A stretch of 7,715 nucleotides of DNA from Deltaproteobacteria bacterium UBA2957 (GTDB taxonomy: Bacteria; Myxococcota_A; UBA796). The notes beneath the pieces are model-generated. The model searched no databases. It worked only from the letters and a program-made list of their open reading frames with translations, and was not told the DNA's origin. Both the position numbers and the translations under genes were made by a program. The DNA is taken from contig DEBL01000061.1 of the NCBI GenBank assembly GCA_002348535.1, positions 1 to 7,715 of the forward strand. The letters are read 5' to 3'. Of this stretch, positions 4,969 through 7,715 are shown in pieces; the first letter of the stretch is position 1; every line of letters begins with the position of its first letter.

Positions 4969-7715
4969 GTGGGGCGCGATTCGTCGCTGGACCGGTTTCA
5001 CGAGGTGACTCAGGCGTGGTTCGCGAACGCGTTTCCGAGTCCCACTGCGGCGCAGACGCTGGCGTGGCCACCGATCGCTCAAGGCGAGTCAACGGTTTTG
5101 CTGGCGCCCACCGGGTCTGGAAAAACACTCGCGGCTTTTTTGTCGGCGGTGGACCGGTTGATGTTTTCGCCACCCACCGGCGAGGCCGGCGTTCGGGTGG
5201 TGTATGTCTCGCCGTTAAAGGCGCTCGCCGTGGACGTGGAGCGGAACCTTCGCTCTCCGCTGATTGGCATCACGGCGCTGGCGTCGAGTCGGGGCGTTCC
5301 TCATCGCGTCCCAACCGTTGGGATTCGCACCGGCGACACGCCCCAACGGGAGCGGGCGCGGATGGCGCGAAACCCTCCCGATATTCTCATCACAACGCCG
5401 GAGTCGTTGTACCTGATGGCGACGTCAAAGGCGCGCGAGATGTTTCGTCATGTGGAGTCGGTCATCATCGACGAGGTGCACACGATGGTGAGTTCAAAGC
5501 GCGGGGTTCACCTCATGCTCACGCTCGAACGCATCGAGGCATTGCGCAGAGTCAGCGAACCGCTGCAACGGGTGGGCCTGTCGGCCACCCAGCGACCCCT
5601 TGACGAGGTGGCTCGGTTTTTGGGCGGATTTGAACCGAAGGACGGCACCGTAGCCCCCCGAGACGTCACGATTGTCGATGCAGGCGAGCGAAAGGCACTG
5701 CAGCTGTCGGTCGAGATGCCCGTCGAGGAGGTGATTGAGCAGGACCCGGATGACCTTGATTTTGGGGTGTCATCCGACGGTGTGGTGCGGTCCAGCTGGG
5801 CGTACCTCACGCCGCGCATTCTCGAATTGATCCGCAGCCACCGGTCTTCGATCATTTTTGTGAACAGTCGCCGTTCTGCAGAAAAACTCGCCGCAGCACT
5901 CAATGAGGCCGCAGAAGAACCCCTTGCGCGGGCCCATCACGGGTCGATTGCCCACGACATCCGATCGGAAATCGAAGAGGAACTGAAGCAGGGTCAGTTG
6001 CCGGCGATTGTGGCCACTGCTTCGCTCGAACTCGGCATCGACATGGGCGCAGTCGAACTGGTGATACAGGTGGGTGCCTTCCCGTCCGTTTCTTCGGGGC
6101 TGCAGCGTGTGGGTCGAGCCCGACACCATGTGGGCGGGGTCCCCGAAGGCGTGAGCTTCCCCAAGCACGCCGGAGACCTGCTGGCGAGTGCCGCCGTCAG
6201 TCGGGCCATGCTGGCGGGTGACATCGAGGCATCGCGATACCCACGCAACCCGCTGGATGTGCTCGCCCAGCAAGTAGCCGCCATGGTGGCCATGGATGAC
6301 TGGACCGTGGCCGACCTGCATCGAGTGGTGGCCGGGTGTGCCGCGTTCCATGACCTCAGTCGGTCCATGCTCGAGAGTGTGCTCGACATGATGAGCGGTC
6401 GGTACCCGGCCGATGACTTCTCCGACCTTCGGCCCACGATCGTTTGGGACCGCGTGCTCGATGAACTCAAACCACGGAAGGGGCTGCAGCGACTCGCTGT
6501 GGTGAACGGCGGAACCATCGCCGACAGAGGACTCTACGGGGTGTACCTGTACGCTGGGACCGAGGAAGGTTCGAGTCGGCGGGTGGGGGAACTCGACGAG
6601 GAAATGGTGTTTGAGTCCCGCGTGGGCGATGTGTTTTTGCTCGGGGCCAGTTCGTGGCGAATCGAGGAAATCACCCACGACCAAGTGCTGGTGACTCCTG
6701 CACCCGGTGTGCCGGGCAAGATGCCGTTCTGGAAGGGGGATCAGCTGGGTCGCTCGTACGACTTGGGATGCACGATTGGACAGTTCTGCGGTCGGTTCGA
6801 TGCCAAGGACCCCGCTGGCATGGCCGACGACTGGGCCCAGCACCATGGCCTCGCTGAAAACGCAGTCGAGCAGCTGTGGACCTACCTCACGGAGCAGTCG
6901 GAGTGTGGAGTGGTGCCCACCGACCGTCGGGTCGTGATCGAGCGGTTTATGGATGAGATTGGCGACTGGCGAATCTGCATCCTCAGCCCCTTTGGCTCGG
7001 CTGTTCACGCCCCGTGGGCGATGGCGGTTCAGGCCCAGTTGCTCACGGAGCGGGGCGTGGAGGTCGACACCATGTGGTCCGATGATGGAATGGTGTTCCG
7101 CGTGTGCGACGGCGACCATGAATTGCCCGCGAGTGCGTTCACTCCGACGCCCGATGCGGTGGAGGACATCTTGCTTCAACGCCTGAGCGAGACGCCTTTC
7201 TTTGGTGCCCGCTTTCGCGAGAATGCGGGGCGGTCTTTGCTGTTGCCCAAGCGAAAACCGGGCAAACGGTCGCCGCTGTGGGCGTTGCGCCGCCGAGCGG
7301 CATCGTTGCTGAAGGTGGCGGCCCAGTTTCGCGACTTTCCCATCGTCTTGGAGACCTACCGCGAGTGTCTGGTTGACCACTTTGACATGGCCTCGCTGAA
7401 GTCCATTTTGACCGACATTGACGGTCGCCGCATTGCCGTGGAGGACATGACCCACGATTCAGCTTCGCCCTTCGCGAGCAATCTGATGTTTCAGTACGTG
7501 GCGAACTTCATTTATGAAGGCGACGCTCCGCTTGCCGAGCGGCGCGCGCAAGCGCTCACCATCGACCAATCGAAGCTCCGGGAGCTAATGGGCGAGGCGG
7601 CGCTGCGGTCGCTGCTGGATGCCGATTCGATTGCCGAGGTGGAAGAGCAACTCCAGCGCATCCGCTTCCCCGCCAACAGTGCCGATGCACTCCACTCGGT
7701 CTTGCTCGAGTTGGG
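4969..7715 (+). CDS. lhr: Lhr family ATP-dependent DNA helicase (C-terminus beyond window)
   Basis: This is a large SF2 helicase that moves 3' to 5' on single-stranded DNA and unwinds duplexes with a preference for RNA:DNA hybrids in the mycobacterial enzyme; it is a DNA-repair protein. From GTG 4969, 915 codons are visible. Motif I is APTGSGKT (46-53), Ia YVSPLKAL (79-86), Ib TTPESL (142-147), II DEVH (168-171), III SATQ (205-208), IV IIFVNSRRSAEKLA (295-308), V VATASLELGIDMG (348-360) and VI QRVGRARHHVG (379-389). Motif VI usually reads GRAGH, so R385 replaces a glycine. NPLDVLAQQVAAM (427-439) opens the winged-helix domain, and LGASSWRIEEIT with PFWKGD (to about 590) is the Lhr beta-barrel signature, followed by the DEAD-associated domain. 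The last visible part (LRELMGEAALRSLLDADSIAEVEEQLQ) looks like the link to a C-terminal domain, which suggests the long 1,500-residue form, but this lies off the window. It is divergent from the flavoprotein-nei pair. Confidence 0.96.
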   Translation, partial: MGRDSSLDRFHEVTQAWFANAFPSPTAAQTLAWPPIAQGESTVLLAPTGSGKTLAAFLSAVDRLMFSPPTGEAGVRVVYVSPLKALAVDVERNLRSPLIGITALASSRGVPHRVPTVGIRTGDTPQRERARMARNPPDILITTPESLYLMATSKAREMFRHVESVIIDEVHTMVSSKRGVHLMLTLERIEALRRVSEPLQRVGLSATQRPLDEVARFLGGFEPKDGTVAPRDVTIVDAGERKALQLSVEMPVEEVIEQDPDDLDFGVSSDGVVRSSWAYLTPRILELIRSHRSSIIFVNSRRSAEKLAAALNEAAEEPLARAHHGSIAHDIRSEIEEELKQGQLPAIVATASLELGIDMGAVELVIQVGAFPSVSSGLQRVGRARHHVGGVPEGVSFPKHAGDLLASAAVSRAMLAGDIEASRYPRNPLDVLAQQVAAMVAMDDWTVADLHRVVAGCAAFHDLSRSMLESVLDMMSGRYPADDFSDLRPTIVWDRVLDELKPRKGLQRLAVVNGGTIADRGLYGVYLYAGTEEGSSRRVGELDEEMVFESRVGDVFLLGASSWRIEEITHDQVLVTPAPGVPGKMPFWKGDQLGRSYDLGCTIGQFCGRFDAKDPAGMADDWAQHHGLAENAVEQLWTYLTEQSECGVVPTDRRVVIERFMDEIGDWRICILSPFGSAVHAPWAMAVQAQLLTERGVEVDTMWSDDGMVFRVCDGDHELPASAFTPTPDAVEDILLQRLSETPFFGARFRENAGRSLLLPKRKPGKRSPLWALRRRAASLLKVAAQFRDFPIVLETYRECLVDHFDMASLKSILTDIDGRRIAVEDMTHDSASPFASNLMFQYVANFIYEGDAPLAERRAQALTIDQSKLRELMGEAALRSLLDADSIAEVEEQLQRIRFPANSADALHSVLLEL

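Noticed and set aside
4417..5082. A 221-codon open frame on the minus strand spanning the flavoprotein start and the lhr start
   Set aside because: It overlaps two well supported genes and its arginine-rich product shows no family features.
5770..7455. A 561-codon open frame on the minus strand inside lhr
   Set aside because: It lies wholly antisense to an lhr reading frame with every helicase motif. Its product is rich in His, Gly and Pro with no recognisable domain, as expected for the shadow of a GC-rich gene.

Overview
The window holds six protein-coding genes and only short gaps. Four of the genes are on the minus or plus strand in divergent pairs around two intergenic regions. By eye the DNA is about 60% GC, two of the six starts are GTG, and the genes are packed tightly. 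The glycosylase closely resembles mycobacterial Nei1 from its first residues (MPEGHT, then a GKHLF lysine motif), and the helicase resembles the long actinobacterial Lhr proteins. This points to a high-GC bacterium, most likely an actinobacterium of an acidimicrobial type. That placement is an inference: the RavA-type ATPase and the Alr4036-type flavoprotein are also common in Gram-negative groups.

Left part (1-1528, minus strand): almost all of a RavA-type MoxR AAA+ ATPase, which leaves the window at its C-terminus. The partner gene viaA would be expected just beyond the left edge. A good housekeeping-type promoter and a 27-bp imperfect palindrome lie upstream of it (1594-1648).

Middle (1694-3199, plus strand): a zinc-dependent deacetylase of the histone deacetylase superfamily, followed after 3 bases by a small protein with an N-terminal DUF2256-type four-cysteine zinc knuckle and a DUF3253-like C-terminus. 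The spacing suggests a two-gene operon with translational coupling. It is transcribed away from ravA and converges on the glycosylase gene, with only 15 bases between the two stop codons.

Right part (3215-7715): a minus-strand pair, an Alr4036-type pyridoxamine-oxidase-like flavoprotein (start 4754) followed by a Nei/Fpg DNA glycosylase (start 4015). A divergent plus-strand lhr helicase gene starts with GTG at 4969 behind a strong ribosome binding site and runs off the right edge after 915 codons. Nei (oxidised-base excision and AP lyase) and Lhr (3'-to-5' DNA translocase and helicase) are both DNA-repair enzymes, so this side looks like a small repair neighbourhood. The flavoprotein's link to it is unknown.

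I see no RNA genes, insertion sequences, CRISPR arrays or prophage genes. No wholly new system is visible. The points most worth following are the ravA operator-like palindrome, the deacetylase/zinc-knuckle pair, and the Nei-Lhr neighbourhood with its altered Lhr motif VI.
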